A stretch of 64,000 nucleotides of DNA from contig CALFRR010000075.1 in assembly GCA_937919435.1 (NCBI GenBank), positions 5,109-69,108 on the forward strand, given 5' to 3'. Source of the stretch: an uncultured Alphaproteobacteria bacterium. Its GTDB lineage: Bacteria > Pseudomonadota > Alphaproteobacteria > Rhizobiales > Ancalomicrobiaceae. The position numbers and the translations under genes are program-made. The notes beneath the pieces are model-generated. The model saw only the letters and a program-made list of their open reading frames with translations, was not told the DNA's origin and did no database searches. Below are positions 26,028 through 34,610 of the stretch, in pieces (the stretch's first letter is position 1; each line of letters starts with the position of its first letter).

Positions 26028-27455
26028 TCAGATCTCCGGCGCGAAGGGTTCGGCGACGACGATCGCCGGCGAGGGGGCGTAGCGGGCGGCGATCACCTCG
26101 TAGAGGGCGCGCGCCGCCTGCAGCTCGCCGCCTTCCGGTCGGCCCGGCCTGGCCGACGGGGTCCAGGCGTAGATGTCGAGGTGCACCCAGCTCTTCGCCG
26201 CCTCGACGAAGTTCGACAGGAACAGCGCCGCGGTGATCGATCCGGCGAAACCGCCGGCCGCGGAGTTGGCGAGATCGCCGACCTTGCCGTCGATCATCGA
26301 CCGGTAGGGCGCCCACAGCGGCATCCGCCACAAGGGATCGAACACCGCTCGGCTGGCTGCCGCGATCTCCTCGGCGAGGCCGTCGTCGTGGGTGTAGAAC
26401 GGCGGCAGATCCGGGCCGAGCGCCACCCGCGCCGCACCGGTCAGAGTGGCGAGGTCGATCAGCAGCTCCGGCCCCTCCTCGTCGGCGAAGGCCAGTCCGT
26501 CGGCGAGGATCAGCCGGCCCTCGGCATCGGTGTTGCCGATCTCCACCGTCGGCCCCTTGCGGCTCGGGAAGACGTCGCCCGGGCGGAACGAGCGGCCGGA
26601 GACCGCGTTCTCGACCGCCGGCACGATCAGCCGGAGGCGGACCGGCAGATCGGCGGCGATGATCATCGAGGCGAGCGCCAGGGCCGTCGCCGCGCCGCCC
26701 ATGTCCTTCTTCATGATCGCCATGCCGGTGTCCGACTTGATGTCGAGGCCGCCGGAATCGAACACCACGCCCTTGCCGACCAGCGTCACCTTCGGTCGAT
26801 CGGCCCGCCCCCAGGTGGCGTCGATCACCCGCGGCGGCCGATCGGAGCCGCGCCCGACCGCCTCGACCAGCGGGAAGCCGGTGGCCAGCGCCTCGCCGAC
26901 GATCTCCTCGACCCGGCCGCCGCCGGAAAGGAACACCGACTGGATCGCGTTGGCGAGTTCGGCCGGACCGAGGTCGTTCGCCGGGGTGTTGACCAGATCG
27001 CGGGCGAGCGTCGCCGCCTCGACCGTCGCTTCGAGCCGTGTACGGTCGACCGACGCCGGCACCACCAGACGGACCTCGCGCGGCTTCGTCTCGCGGTAGC
27101 GGCCGAACCGGTAGGCTTCGAGCGCGAAGGCCAGCGTCGCCAGCGTCTCGTCCTCGAGCGGTCCTTCGAACCGCCAGTCGCCGGCCGGCAGGCTCGAGGC
27201 GAGTTTGCCCGGCAGGAACGGGGTTCGCGCCGGGTCGCCGCGCCGGCCGAGGCCGAACAGGGCGCCGGCGATCGCGCCCGCCGCGTCGGGAACCACCAAC
27301 AGGCTGCCGGCGGCCGCCTCGAAGCGGTTCGCCCGGGCGAAGGCGGCGATCGGACCGCCGATCTCGTCGAGTCGGGCGGCGAGCGTTTCGGGGGCGACGA
27401 TGAAGATCGGCAGCGACGTCGTCTCGGCGTCGGCGGGAACGAAGGGCAGGGGCAA
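26028..27455 (-). CDS. Leucyl aminopeptidase, M17 family
   Basis: A 475-residue cytosolic metallo-aminopeptidase that trims N-terminal residues from peptides. The C-terminal catalytic domain is clear: VGKGVVFDSGGLDIKS (metal Lys and Asp), MKKDMGGAA, and the M17 signature NTDAEGRLILADGLAFA. The divergent N-terminal domain is typical of the PepA/PepB group. The start appears to be TTG at 27455 (MPLPFVPADA); no ATG or GTG in frame gives a better N-terminus. It is a single gene with its own terminator. The substrate is not predictable. Confidence 0.9.
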   Translation of the reverse strand: MPLPFVPADAETTSLPIFIVAPETLAARLDEIGGPIAAFARANRFEAAAGSLLVVPDAAGAIAGALFGLGRRGDPARTPFLPGKLASSLPAGDWRFEGPLEDETLATLAFALEAYRFGRYRETKPREVRLVVPASVDRTRLEATVEAATLARDLVNTPANDLGPAELANAIQSVFLSGGGRVEEIVGEALATGFPLVEAVGRGSDRPPRVIDATWGRADRPKVTLVGKGVVFDSGGLDIKSDTGMAIMKKDMGGAATALALASMIIAADLPVRLRLIVPAVENAVSGRSFRPGDVFPSRKGPTVEIGNTDAEGRLILADGLAFADEEGPELLIDLATLTGAARVALGPDLPPFYTHDDGLAEEIAAASRAVFDPLWRMPLWAPYRSMIDGKVGDLANSAAGGFAGSITAALFLSNFVEAAKSWVHLDIYAWTPSARPGRPEGGELQAARALYEVIAARYAPSPAIVVAEPFAPEI

Positions 27456-27625
27456 GGTGCGAGACTCCGCAAGGGCGAGGGGTGTTCCCCCAATCTAGCC
27501 CTCGCCGCGGCGGCGTCCACCCCGGGAAGCCGGTCGCCGCGTCCGCGCCGTCTCCGGCGGGTCGCCCGGTGGGGTGCCGCGGGGCGGACGCGGAAGAAAG
27601 CCCGGAGTCCGCCCGTCCCCACGGT

Positions 27626-27640
27626 TTAACCCTCCGTTAG
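27626..27640 (+). promoter_or_regulatory. CtrA-like box upstream of tadD
   Basis: TTAA-N7-TTAG at 27626-27640, seven of eight matches to the CtrA consensus TTAA-N7-TTAA, 73 bp before tadD. A further GTTAAC lies at 27642-27647. CtrA controls pilus genes in Caulobacter, which makes the site credible but unproven here. Confidence 0.4.
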
Positions 27641-27712
27641 GGTTAACGAAGGATAACTGGGTTCGAAACCGGTGAGTGGCTTCGGCCGCCGCCGATCGAC
27701 CGAGAGATCCCG

Positions 27713-28501
27713 ATGATCCCGAGCGCGCCGCGTCCCGCCCGTCTCCTTCTCGCCGTGGTGCTGCTCGCCGCGACCGGCCTCGCCGGCTGCGCGACGTCGT
27801 CGCGCGATCCGCAGACCACCGGCTCGATCGGTTCCGCGCCGACCGATCCGCAGTCGGCGGTCGCCGCCTGGACCGAACAGTATCGGGCCAATCCCGACGA
27901 TCCCGCCGTCGCGATGTCCTTCGCCACCGCGCTCCGGGCCGACGGACGCACCGCCCAGGCGGTCGAGGTCCTGCAGAAGGCGATGCTCCAGAGCGACGGC
28001 AATCCGGCGATCGCCTCGGCCTACGGCAAGGCGCTGGCCGAGAACGGCGACTTCCAGCAGGCGCTGAAGGTGGTGCGCGAGGCCAACTCGCCGCGGACCC
28101 CGGACTGGCGGCTGACCTCGGCGGAAGCGGCGATCCAGGATCAGCTCGGCAATCCCGGCGAGGCCCGCCGCCTCTATGCCGAAGCGCTGAAGATGGCGCC
28201 GAACGAGGCGTCGATCCTCAACAATCTCGGCCTGTCCTACCTGCTCACCAACGAGCTTCCGAAGGCCGAGGCGACCCTGCGCCGCGCCGCCGGGATGCCG
28301 GGTGCGGACAGCCGGGTGAAGCAGAATCTGGCGTTGGCGATCGGCCTCTCCGGCCGTTTCGACGAAGCCCGTCGTCTGGTCACCGCCGAACTGCCGGCCG
28401 CCGAAGCCGAGGCCAACATCGCCTATCTGAAGGCGATGCTGACCCAGCCCGACGCCTGGCGGCAGATCCGCTCGGCCGACCGCAAACCCGCCGCCGGCTG
28501 A
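27713..28501 (+). CDS. tadD: TPR lipoprotein TadD
   Basis: A 262-residue outer-membrane-directed lipoprotein with a lipobox LAGC after a hydrophobic signal (LLLAVVLLAATGLAGC). It then has four or five tetratricopeptide-like repeats from about residue 45 (for example AVAMSFATALRADGRTAQAVEVL and ILNNLGLSYLLTNELPKAEATL). TadD-type proteins are thought to act as pilotins or assembly factors for the Flp pilus secretin. Its position beside tadC-tadB-cpaF, although on the opposite strand, supports the name. ATG at 27713 follows GAGA. A CtrA-like box lies upstream. Confidence 0.82.
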   Translation: MIPSAPRPARLLLAVVLLAATGLAGCATSSRDPQTTGSIGSAPTDPQSAVAAWTEQYRANPDDPAVAMSFATALRADGRTAQAVEVLQKAMLQSDGNPAIASAYGKALAENGDFQQALKVVREANSPRTPDWRLTSAEAAIQDQLGNPGEARRLYAEALKMAPNEASILNNLGLSYLLTNELPKAEATLRRAAGMPGADSRVKQNLALAIGLSGRFDEARRLVTAELPAAEAEANIAYLKAMLTQPDAWRQIRSADRKPAAG

Positions 28502-28510
28502 GCGGGGGTC

Positions 28511-28640
28511 TCATACCGAGTTCACGAAATTCGGACTCGTCCGAATTTCGTGAGTCACGGCCCGACCGGCCGACGCCCGTTCGGGCTCGCCTTCGCGGAC
28601 GAAGCTCCGAACGGGTCGGAACTTCATCCGCTCGGTCTCA
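28511..28640 (+). repeat. Structured intergenic repeat, copy B
   Basis: Between the convergent tadD and carboxymuconolactone-decarboxylase genes. The left end TCATACCGAG (28511-28520) is answered by CTCGGTCTCA at 28631-28640. Hairpin 1: 28522-28534 with 28541-28553 (13 bp perfect, loop ACTCGT). Core 28557-28595 is identical to copy A. Hairpin 2: 28595-28610 with 28616-28631 (16 positions, two mismatches). The right end supplies the stop codon of the leftward gene. Confidence 0.75.
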
Positions 28641-28985
28641 CTCGTCCTTCGGGCCGAACTGATCGAAGGCCTCGACCGCCTGCGCGGCGTACATGTAGGC
28701 CGGGCCCGCGCCCATGTAGATCGCGGTCGCCACCGTCTCCATCACTTCGTCGCGGGTCGCGCCCGCCGCCCGCGCCGCCTTGGCGTGGAAGGCGATGCAC
28801 GGATCGCAGCGCACCGTGACGCCGATCGCCAGCGAGATCAGTTCCTTGGTCTTGGTGTCGAGGGCGCCGGGCTTCAACGCACCGGCCGCCATCTGCGAGA
28901 AGCCCTTCATCGTGTCGGGGGCGCCGTTGCGGACCTCCTTGAGCAGGGTCGACATGTCCTGGGCGATCCCGGGCCAATCCTTCAT
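28638..28985 (-). CDS. Carboxymuconolactone decarboxylase / AhpD-like protein
   Basis: A 115-residue all-helical protein of the CMD/AhpD superfamily. It carries the redox motif CDPC followed by IAFHAKAARAAGA, the CxxC-x3-H arrangement of AhpD-like alkylhydroperoxidases. So a thiol-dependent peroxidase or disulphide role is more likely than ring decarboxylation. ATG at 28985 follows GGAGACGGAA. It sits inside the pilus region between tadC and tadD with no obvious connection to pili. A TTAG-N6-CTAA inverted repeat at 29069-29082 lies upstream and could be its operator. Its stop codon is provided by repeat copy B. Confidence 0.82.
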   Translation of the reverse strand: MKDWPGIAQDMSTLLKEVRNGAPDTMKGFSQMAAGALKPGALDTKTKELISLAIGVTVRCDPCIAFHAKAARAAGATRDEVMETVATAIYMGAGPAYMYAAQAVEAFDQFGPKDE

Positions 28986-29121
28986 TTCCGTCTCCCGTGT
29001 CTTGCCGCGCGATCGCCGAGATCGGCGACCCGTCGGCGGGTCGGTCGAACTTGGATCGGATCTGTATGTTAGTCAATTCTAATATTCGTGCGGCGACACC
29101 CGGTCGCGCCCGGTTCGCCGC

Positions 29122-30093
29122 TCACTGCCAGTGGAACAGCTGGATCATCGCCGGTCCGATGATGACCCCGAACAGCACCGGCAGGAAGAACACGATCATC
29201 GGCACCGTCAGCTTCGGCGGCAGCGACGCGGCCTTCTTCTCGGCCTCGGCCATCCGCTGGTCGCGGCTCTCCTGGGAGAGCACGCGGATCGCCTGCCCGA
29301 GCGGGGTGCCGTAACGCTCCGCCTGGATCAGCGCGGTGACCACGGCGCGTACCTGTTCGAGCCCGGTGCGGGCGGCGAGGTTCTCGTAGGCCTTGCGCCG
29401 CTCCTGGAGATAGGAGAGTTCGGCGGCGGTCAGCGACATCTCTTCGGCGAGCGCCAGCGACTGGGTGCCCATCTCGTCGGCGACCTTGCGGAACGCCGGC
29501 TCCACCGACATGCCCGATTCGATGCAGATCAGCATCAGGTCGAGCGCGTCCGGCCATGCCCGCTTGATCGACAGCTGCCGCTTCTGGATGGCGTTGGTCA
29601 CGTAGACGTTCGGCAGATACATGCCGACCCCCGCCGCCAGCAGCGAGATGGCGAACTTGACGCCGCCCGGCTGGTCGATCACGTCGAGGCCGAAGAGATA
29701 GAACAGTGCCACCAGGAAGCAGACGAAGGGCAGCACGAAACGGGCGAACAGAAAGGCGGTGAGCGGCGCCTGACCGCGGAATCCGGCCATCCGCAGCTGG
29801 TCGCCGGTCTTGTCGTCGGAGAGCGCGTTCTTCAGCTGCAGTCGGTCGACGAGCTGCTTCATGTAGGCCTTCGGCTCGACCCGCAGGCTGACCGGCTTCT
29901 CCTGGTTCATCCGCGCCCGCTCGCGCGCCCGGATCTTCTCCCGCTCGATCGACACGGCCTTCATCCGGGTCGCCAGCTGTTCCTTCTCCAGGAACGGCAT
30001 CGCCACGGTGAAGACGGTCGCCGCGACCCCGATCGCCGTGAAGACGGCGAACAGGATCTGCGGATCGGCCAGACTGAAGAGGAGATCGAGCAT
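29122..30093 (-). CDS. tadC: Tad pilus inner-membrane platform protein TadC
   Basis: A 323-residue type II secretion F-type protein, one of two polytopic partners of the CpaF ATPase in Flp pilus extrusion. One helix lies at the N-terminus (ILFAVFTAIGVAATVFTVAMPF). A cytoplasmic stretch follows, then two helices around residues 110-165, the T2SSF domain (RAWPDALDLMLICIESGMSVEPAFRKVADE) and a last pair of helices (PMIVFFLPVLFGVIIGPAMI). It is 10 bp from tadB and ends the leftward pilus operon. ATG at 30093 has GAGGAGAT before it. Confidence 0.93.
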   Translation of the reverse strand: MLDLLFSLADPQILFAVFTAIGVAATVFTVAMPFLEKEQLATRMKAVSIEREKIRARERARMNQEKPVSLRVEPKAYMKQLVDRLQLKNALSDDKTGDQLRMAGFRGQAPLTAFLFARFVLPFVCFLVALFYLFGLDVIDQPGGVKFAISLLAAGVGMYLPNVYVTNAIQKRQLSIKRAWPDALDLMLICIESGMSVEPAFRKVADEMGTQSLALAEEMSLTAAELSYLQERRKAYENLAARTGLEQVRAVVTALIQAERYGTPLGQAIRVLSQESRDQRMAEAEKKAASLPPKLTVPMIVFFLPVLFGVIIGPAMIQLFHWQ

Positions 30094-30103
30094 CGCGGGA
30101 TCC

Positions 30104-31087
30104 TCAGAAATCGAAGCTGATCATCTTCTTCATGACCAGGATGCCGGCGAGCATCACCAGCCCGCCGCCGATCAGGATCACGTTCCCCGCCGTCGTCTTG
30201 AACAAGAGCAGGATGTAGCTCGGACTGGTGACGTAGACGAGACCGGCGACGATGATCGGCAGAGAACCGATGATCGCCGCGGACGATTTCGCCTCCATCG
30301 ACATCGCCTTGACCTTCTCCTTCATCTTCCGTCTCTCACGGATGACCCTGGAGAGGTTGGCGAGTGCTTCCGACAGGTTGCCGCCGGCCTTCTGCTGGAT
30401 GGCGATGACGATGCCGAAGAAGTTCGCCTCCTGGATCGGGATGCGCTCGTAGAGCCGCTGACAGGCCTCGCCGACCGGCAGGCCGAGATGCTGGGACTCG
30501 ATGATCTGCCGGAACTCGGCCGAAACCGGCCCCTTGGTCTCGGTCGCCACCATCCTCAGACAGTCGCCGAGCGGCAGGCCCGAGCGGATGCCGCGGACGA
30601 TCAGGTCGACGGCGGTCGGCAGCTCGTCGAGGAAGGCCGCCTGGCGGCGTCGGGCGAGATGGTCGATCAGCCAGTTGGGCAGGCCGAGGAAGCCGATCAC
30701 CGCCCCGCCGAGTCCGATCAGCAGGTTGCCGGAGACGAGCAGGGCGAGCAGCATCGTGCCGACGGCGAGACCGATCGACACCAGGATGAAGGTCTTCTTG
30801 TTCCAGGTGAGCCCGGCGCGGGTCAGACGCAGCGACAGCGGCGGCCGCTTCGAGCGCTCCTCGAGCGCCTTCTGCTTGTCCTCGAAGTCCTTCAGTGCGT
30901 CCTGCAGCGAACGCTTGCGGCCGGCGATCTCCTCGACCTTGGTCGCCGGATCGATGATCCGGTCGACCCGGCGCTTGGCTTTCGATTCGCTCTCGAAACG
31001 GTCGTAGAGCAGGGCATAGGCGATGCCGCCGGCGGACAGCACCACCAGTCCGATCAACGCCAGTGCGATGAGATTGCTCTCGAACAC
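30104..31087 (-). CDS. tadB: Tad pilus inner-membrane platform protein TadB
   Basis: A 327-residue T2SSF-domain protein, homologous to TadC and its expected partner. Hydrophobic helices occur at residues 6-25, about 110-150 and 270-325. The core motif PTAVDLIVRGIRSGLPLGDCLRMVATE is followed by the GGNLSEALANLSRVIRERRKMK block. The start is GTG at 31087, with GGAGAG upstream, only 16 bp after cpaF. It sits in the standard order cpaF-tadB-tadC. Confidence 0.93.
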   Translation of the reverse strand: MFESNLIALALIGLVVLSAGGIAYALLYDRFESESKAKRRVDRIIDPATKVEEIAGRKRSLQDALKDFEDKQKALEERSKRPPLSLRLTRAGLTWNKKTFILVSIGLAVGTMLLALLVSGNLLIGLGGAVIGFLGLPNWLIDHLARRRQAAFLDELPTAVDLIVRGIRSGLPLGDCLRMVATETKGPVSAEFRQIIESQHLGLPVGEACQRLYERIPIQEANFFGIVIAIQQKAGGNLSEALANLSRVIRERRKMKEKVKAMSMEAKSSAAIIGSLPIIVAGLVYVTSPSYILLLFKTTAGNVILIGGGLVMLAGILVMKKMISFDF

Positions 31088-31103
31088 GCTTCTCTCCGCT
31101 GTG

Positions 31104-32567
31104 TCAGGTCGCGCCCACGTCGGCGGCGTCGAGTGCCTCGGCGAGCCGCCGTTCTTCGCCGAAGTAGCGGGCCCGGTCCCACATCCGCGGCCGGCCGATG
31201 CCGGTCGAGCGGTGCCGGCCGACCACCCGTCCGAACTCGTCCTCGCCGAGGATCTCGTAGACGAAGAGATCCTGCATGGTGATCACGTCGCCTTCCATCC
31301 CCAGCACCTCGGTGATGTGGGTGATGCGGCGCGAGCCGTCCCTGAGGCGCGCCGACTGGACGATGACGTCGATCGAGTTGACGATCATTTCACGGATGGT
31401 GCGTGCCGGCAGCGCGTAGCCGCCCATGGTGATCATCGACTCCATGCGCGAGAGGGCTTCGCGCGGGCTGTTGGCGTGCAGCGTGCCCATCGAACCGTCG
31501 TGGCCGGTGTTCATCGCCTGCAGCAGGTCGAAGGCCTCCGGGCCGCGCACTTCGCCGACGATGATCCGTTCCGGACGCATGCGCAGACAGTTCTTGATCA
31601 GATCGCGCATCGTCACCTGCCCCTCGCCCTCGAGATTGGGCGGGCGGGTTTCGAGGCGCACCACGTGCGGCTGCTGGAGCTGGAGTTCCGCCGCGTCCTC
31701 GCAGGTGATGATCCGTTCGGTGGTGTCGATGTAGCGGGTCAGGCAGTTGAGCAGCGTCGTCTTGCCCGAACCGGTGCCGCCGGAGACGACGACGTTGCAG
31801 CGCGACCGGCCGACGATCTGCAGCACCGTCGCCCCTTCCGGGGTGATCGTGCCGAACTTGACCAGCTGATCGAGGGTCAGCTTGTCCTTCTTGAATTTTC
31901 GGATGGTCAGCGCCGGCCCGTCGATGGCGAGCGGCGGCGCGATCACGTTGACGCGGGAGCCGTCGGGCAGGCGGGCGTCGCAGATCGGGCTCGATTCGTC
32001 GACCCGCCGGCCGACCTGGCTGACGATCCGCTGGCAGATGTTCATCAGCTGCTGATTGTCGCGGAACCGGATGTTGGTCAGCTGCACCTTGCCGCCGACT
32101 TCGATGTAGGTCTTGTCGCAGCCGTTGACCATGATGTCGGCGATGTCGTCGCGGGCGAGCAGCGGCTCCAGCGGTCCGTAACCGAGCACGTCGTTGATGA
32201 TGTCGGCGAGCAGGTCCTCCTGCTCGGCGATCGACATCACCAGATTCTTCAGGTGGATGATCTCGTTGATGACGTCCGAGATCTCTTCGCGGGCCGATTC
32301 GGGGTCGAGCCGGGCGAGCTGGGCGAGGTCGATCGTGTCGATCAGCGCCGAGAAGATCGACGACTTCGTGTCGTAGTACTCTTCCGAACGCGGCCGTTCG
32401 GCGACCGGCGGGGCGGCGCGCCCGGGCGGGATCGGGGTATTCGGATTGACGCCGACGCGGGCCGGCGAACGGGTGGGCGCGGCCGAGCGGGCCGGCGCCG
32501 CGGCTTCGGCTTCCGGCTTGGTCGAGATCCCCGGGGTGGGGCCCCCCGAACTGCGTCGTCCGAACAT
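31104..32567 (-). CDS. cpaF: Tad pilus assembly ATPase CpaF/TadA
   Basis: The 487-residue secretion ATPase that powers Flp pilus assembly. A Pro/Ala-rich N-terminal tail (1-55) precedes the conserved N-domain. The catalytic part has Walker [18 protein letters not shown] near residue 260, the Asp box region [20 protein letters not shown], Walker [18 protein letters not shown] and the His box [13 protein letters not shown]. It assembles as a hexamer against TadB/TadC in the inner membrane. ATG at 32567 is 35 bp after cpaE. Confidence 0.96.
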   Translation of the reverse strand: MFGRRSSGGPTPGISTKPEAEAAAPARSAAPTRSPARVGVNPNTPIPPGRAAPPVAERPRSEEYYDTKSSIFSALIDTIDLAQLARLDPESAREEISDVINEIIHLKNLVMSIAEQEDLLADIINDVLGYGPLEPLLARDDIADIMVNGCDKTYIEVGGKVQLTNIRFRDNQQLMNICQRIVSQVGRRVDESSPICDARLPDGSRVNVIAPPLAIDGPALTIRKFKKDKLTLDQLVKFGTITPEGATVLQIVGRSRCNVVVSGGTGSGKTTLLNCLTRYIDTTERIITCEDAAELQLQQPHVVRLETRPPNLEGEGQVTMRDLIKNCLRMRPERIIVGEVRGPEAFDLLQAMNTGHDGSMGTLHANSPREALSRMESMITMGGYALPARTIREMIVNSIDVIVQSARLRDGSRRITHITEVLGMEGDVITMQDLFVYEILGEDEFGRVVGRHRSTGIGRPRMWDRARYFGEERRLAEALDAADVGAT

Positions 32568-32602
32568 CGATCACCTTTCCTCGGATCGCCGAGCGGTCCG
32601 TC

Positions 32603-33862
32603 TCACGATGCCTTGCGCACGAGCAACTTGGCCAGAAGCGGCGCCAGCGCGGATTTCTTGACCTTGCGCAGTTCGGCCCGGCCGGTCAGAGCCGCGGCGA
32701 GCGTGTGGAAGGTCTCGGTGACGGCGTGCTTGGGATCGACCTCGCCGATCATCAGCCCCTTGTTGGCGGCGTTGCCGAACAGCGCCGCATCGAAGGGGAT
32801 CGTCGCGGTGATCGGCAGATCCAGCGCCTTGGCGAACTCGTCGAGCTTGATCTCCGGCCGCTTCGCCAGTCCGACGCCGTTGAACACCAGCCGCGGCGGG
32901 GCGTCGTTCGGGCGGGCGGCGCGCAGCACGTCGGCGAGGTTCTTGGCGTTGCGGAGATTGGCGAGATCGGGGGTCGCCACGATCACCACCTCGTCGGCCT
33001 CGCGCAGTTGCCGGCGTACCCAGCCCGACCACTGGTGCGGCAGATCGATCACCACCACCGGCGTCGAACCGCGGGCCACCTCGACCAGCGCGTCGAAGAC
33101 GTGTTCCTCGAAATCGTAGGCGCGGTCGATCATCGCCGGCGCGGCGAGGACGCTCAGCCGATCCGAGCATTTGGTCAGCAGCCGGTCGAAGAAGATCTCG
33201 TCGACCCGCTCCGGCGAGGTCAGCGCCTCGAGCGTGCCCTGGGTCGGGTCCTGGTTGAGGTCGAGCGCCGCGGTTCCCCAGGCGAGGTCGAAATCGGCGA
33301 TGACGACGTCGTTCTCCCAGCCCTTGGCGATCGACCAGGCGACGTTGTGGGCGACGGTCGAGGCACCGCAGCCGCCGCGCGCCCCGTAGAAGGCGATCGA
33401 CCGGCCGACCGGCGCCGCCTCCGGGCGATGGTAGAGATCGCCGATCGTCGTCAGGAGGTCGAACAGATCGAGCGGGGCGACGACGTACTCGCTCACGCCG
33501 CGCCGGATCAGCTCGCGATAGAGCAGGACGTCGTTGACGTGGCCGATCACCAGCACCTTGCTGCCGGGATCGCAGACCTCGGCCAGTCCGTCGAGACCGG
33601 CGAGGATGTCCTCGGCCTTGCCGGAGCTCTCGACCACCACGAGATTCGGCGTGGGTGCGTCGGCGTAGAAGGCGGTCGCCGCGGCGAGCCCGCCCATCTG
33701 CACCTTGACGTGGGCGCGCGACATCCGCCGATCGGCGGCGGCCCGCTCGATCACGTCGACCACGCCAGCACTCTCGCAGAACGCCTGGACGGCGATCCGC
33801 GGAATCGGACGGCTGTCGCCCACCCCCGCCGGTGTCGTCCGCTCGTGCGTCTCCCGCGCCAT
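32603..33862 (-). CDS. cpaE: Pilus localisation ATPase-like protein CpaE/TadZ
   Basis: A 419-residue protein with an N-terminal receiver-like domain (about residues 20-150) and a C-terminal MinD/ParA-type domain. The nucleotide loop reads FYGARGGCGASTVAHN, in which the lysines of the usual KGGxGKT loop are replaced. That degeneracy is normal for CpaE/TadZ, which marks the pole for pilus assembly more than it hydrolyses ATP. VVIADFDLAWGTAALDL and VVVIDLPHQWSGWVRR carry the other switch positions. ATG at 33862 overlaps the stop of cpaD by one base. In Caulobacter CpaE localises CpaC and other Tad components. Confidence 0.9.
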   Translation of the reverse strand: MARETHERTTPAGVGDSRPIPRIAVQAFCESAGVVDVIERAAADRRMSRAHVKVQMGGLAAATAFYADAPTPNLVVVESSGKAEDILAGLDGLAEVCDPGSKVLVIGHVNDVLLYRELIRRGVSEYVVAPLDLFDLLTTIGDLYHRPEAAPVGRSIAFYGARGGCGASTVAHNVAWSIAKGWENDVVIADFDLAWGTAALDLNQDPTQGTLEALTSPERVDEIFFDRLLTKCSDRLSVLAAPAMIDRAYDFEEHVFDALVEVARGSTPVVVIDLPHQWSGWVRRQLREADEVVIVATPDLANLRNAKNLADVLRAARPNDAPPRLVFNGVGLAKRPEIKLDEFAKALDLPITATIPFDAALFGNAANKGLMIGEVDPKHAVTETFHTLAAALTGRAELRKVKKSALAPLLAKLLVRKAS

Positions 33863-34599
33863 CACTCGCCTCCACCGGCCGAGGAGGTCTTGGTCGACTT
33901 CAGATCGAAGTCCGACCGGGTCTTCTCCCCCTTGCGGTAATTGGTGATCACCCGAACGTCGCGGGTGGTGTCGCCGACACCGAGCCCGGCCGGCGAGACG
34001 AAGTCGCTCGGGTCGACCGCCATCGCCGCGATGTTGGCCTGAGAGGCGCAACCGAAGTTCCAATAGGCGCCGTTCTCGAAGCCGGTGAACGACCCCACCA
34101 CCTGATCCGGCCATTCGCCGCAGGGATGCGGCACCCTGGCGACGATCCGCGGGAACGACAGGCGGACCGGTGCCGCGTCGTCCGGCCCGATCGCGGTGTA
34201 GGTCCGACGGCTGATCGCCCGAGCCGGAATGCCGGCTCGGCCCAGGGCCGCGGTCGCCTCGGTCGCGGCGATCCGGGCCGCGGCTTCGTTGACCGAGCCG
34301 CGCGGCGTGAGGATGGTGATCGTCGTGGTGCGCTGGGCGATCGCCTCGCGGCCGAAGCTCTCGACCGCCGACAGGAGCCGCGGCGTCAGATGGCCCGTCT
34401 GCACGCCGACGGGGAGATCGAGGGTTTCCGCCCCCTCCTCGACGACGATCGGGTGGCGTTCGCGGTAGCCGTCGGCCGGCAGGCTGCCGGTCCGGTCGGG
34501 ATCGCCGCCGGCGCAGGCGGCGAGCGGCAGCGCCAGGAGGAGTGCGGCCAGGAGCGCCGGACGGCGGGGGCGCAGGGGCGAAGGGGTCGTCGACGGCAT
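33862..34599 (-). CDS. cpaD: Tad pilus lipoprotein CpaD
   Basis: A 245-residue lipoprotein with an N-terminal signal and lipobox LPLAAC, followed by the CpaD domain (YRERHPIVVEEGAETLDLPVG, FGCASQANIAAMAVDPSDF). CpaD is needed for the outer-membrane CpaC secretin. ATG at 34599 is preferred because AGGGAAG sits about 7 bp upstream and the signal peptide is normal. An in-frame GTG at 34614 would overlap the cpaC stop. The next gene, cpaE, overlaps by one base, so the operon is tightly coupled. Confidence 0.9.
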   Translation of the reverse strand: MPSTTPSPLRPRRPALLAALLLALPLAACAGGDPDRTGSLPADGYRERHPIVVEEGAETLDLPVGVQTGHLTPRLLSAVESFGREAIAQRTTTITILTPRGSVNEAAARIAATEATAALGRAGIPARAISRRTYTAIGPDDAAPVRLSFPRIVARVPHPCGEWPDQVVGSFTGFENGAYWNFGCASQANIAAMAVDPSDFVSPAGLGVGDTTRDVRVITNYRKGEKTRSDFDLKSTKTSSAGGGE

Positions 34600-34610
34600 G
34601 GCGTCTTCCC

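Noticed and set aside
32603..33862. Inactivating mutation in the CpaE nucleotide loop
   Set aside because: The loss of Walker lysines (GARGGCGAST) is common in alphaproteobacterial CpaE/TadZ, so it is a family feature.
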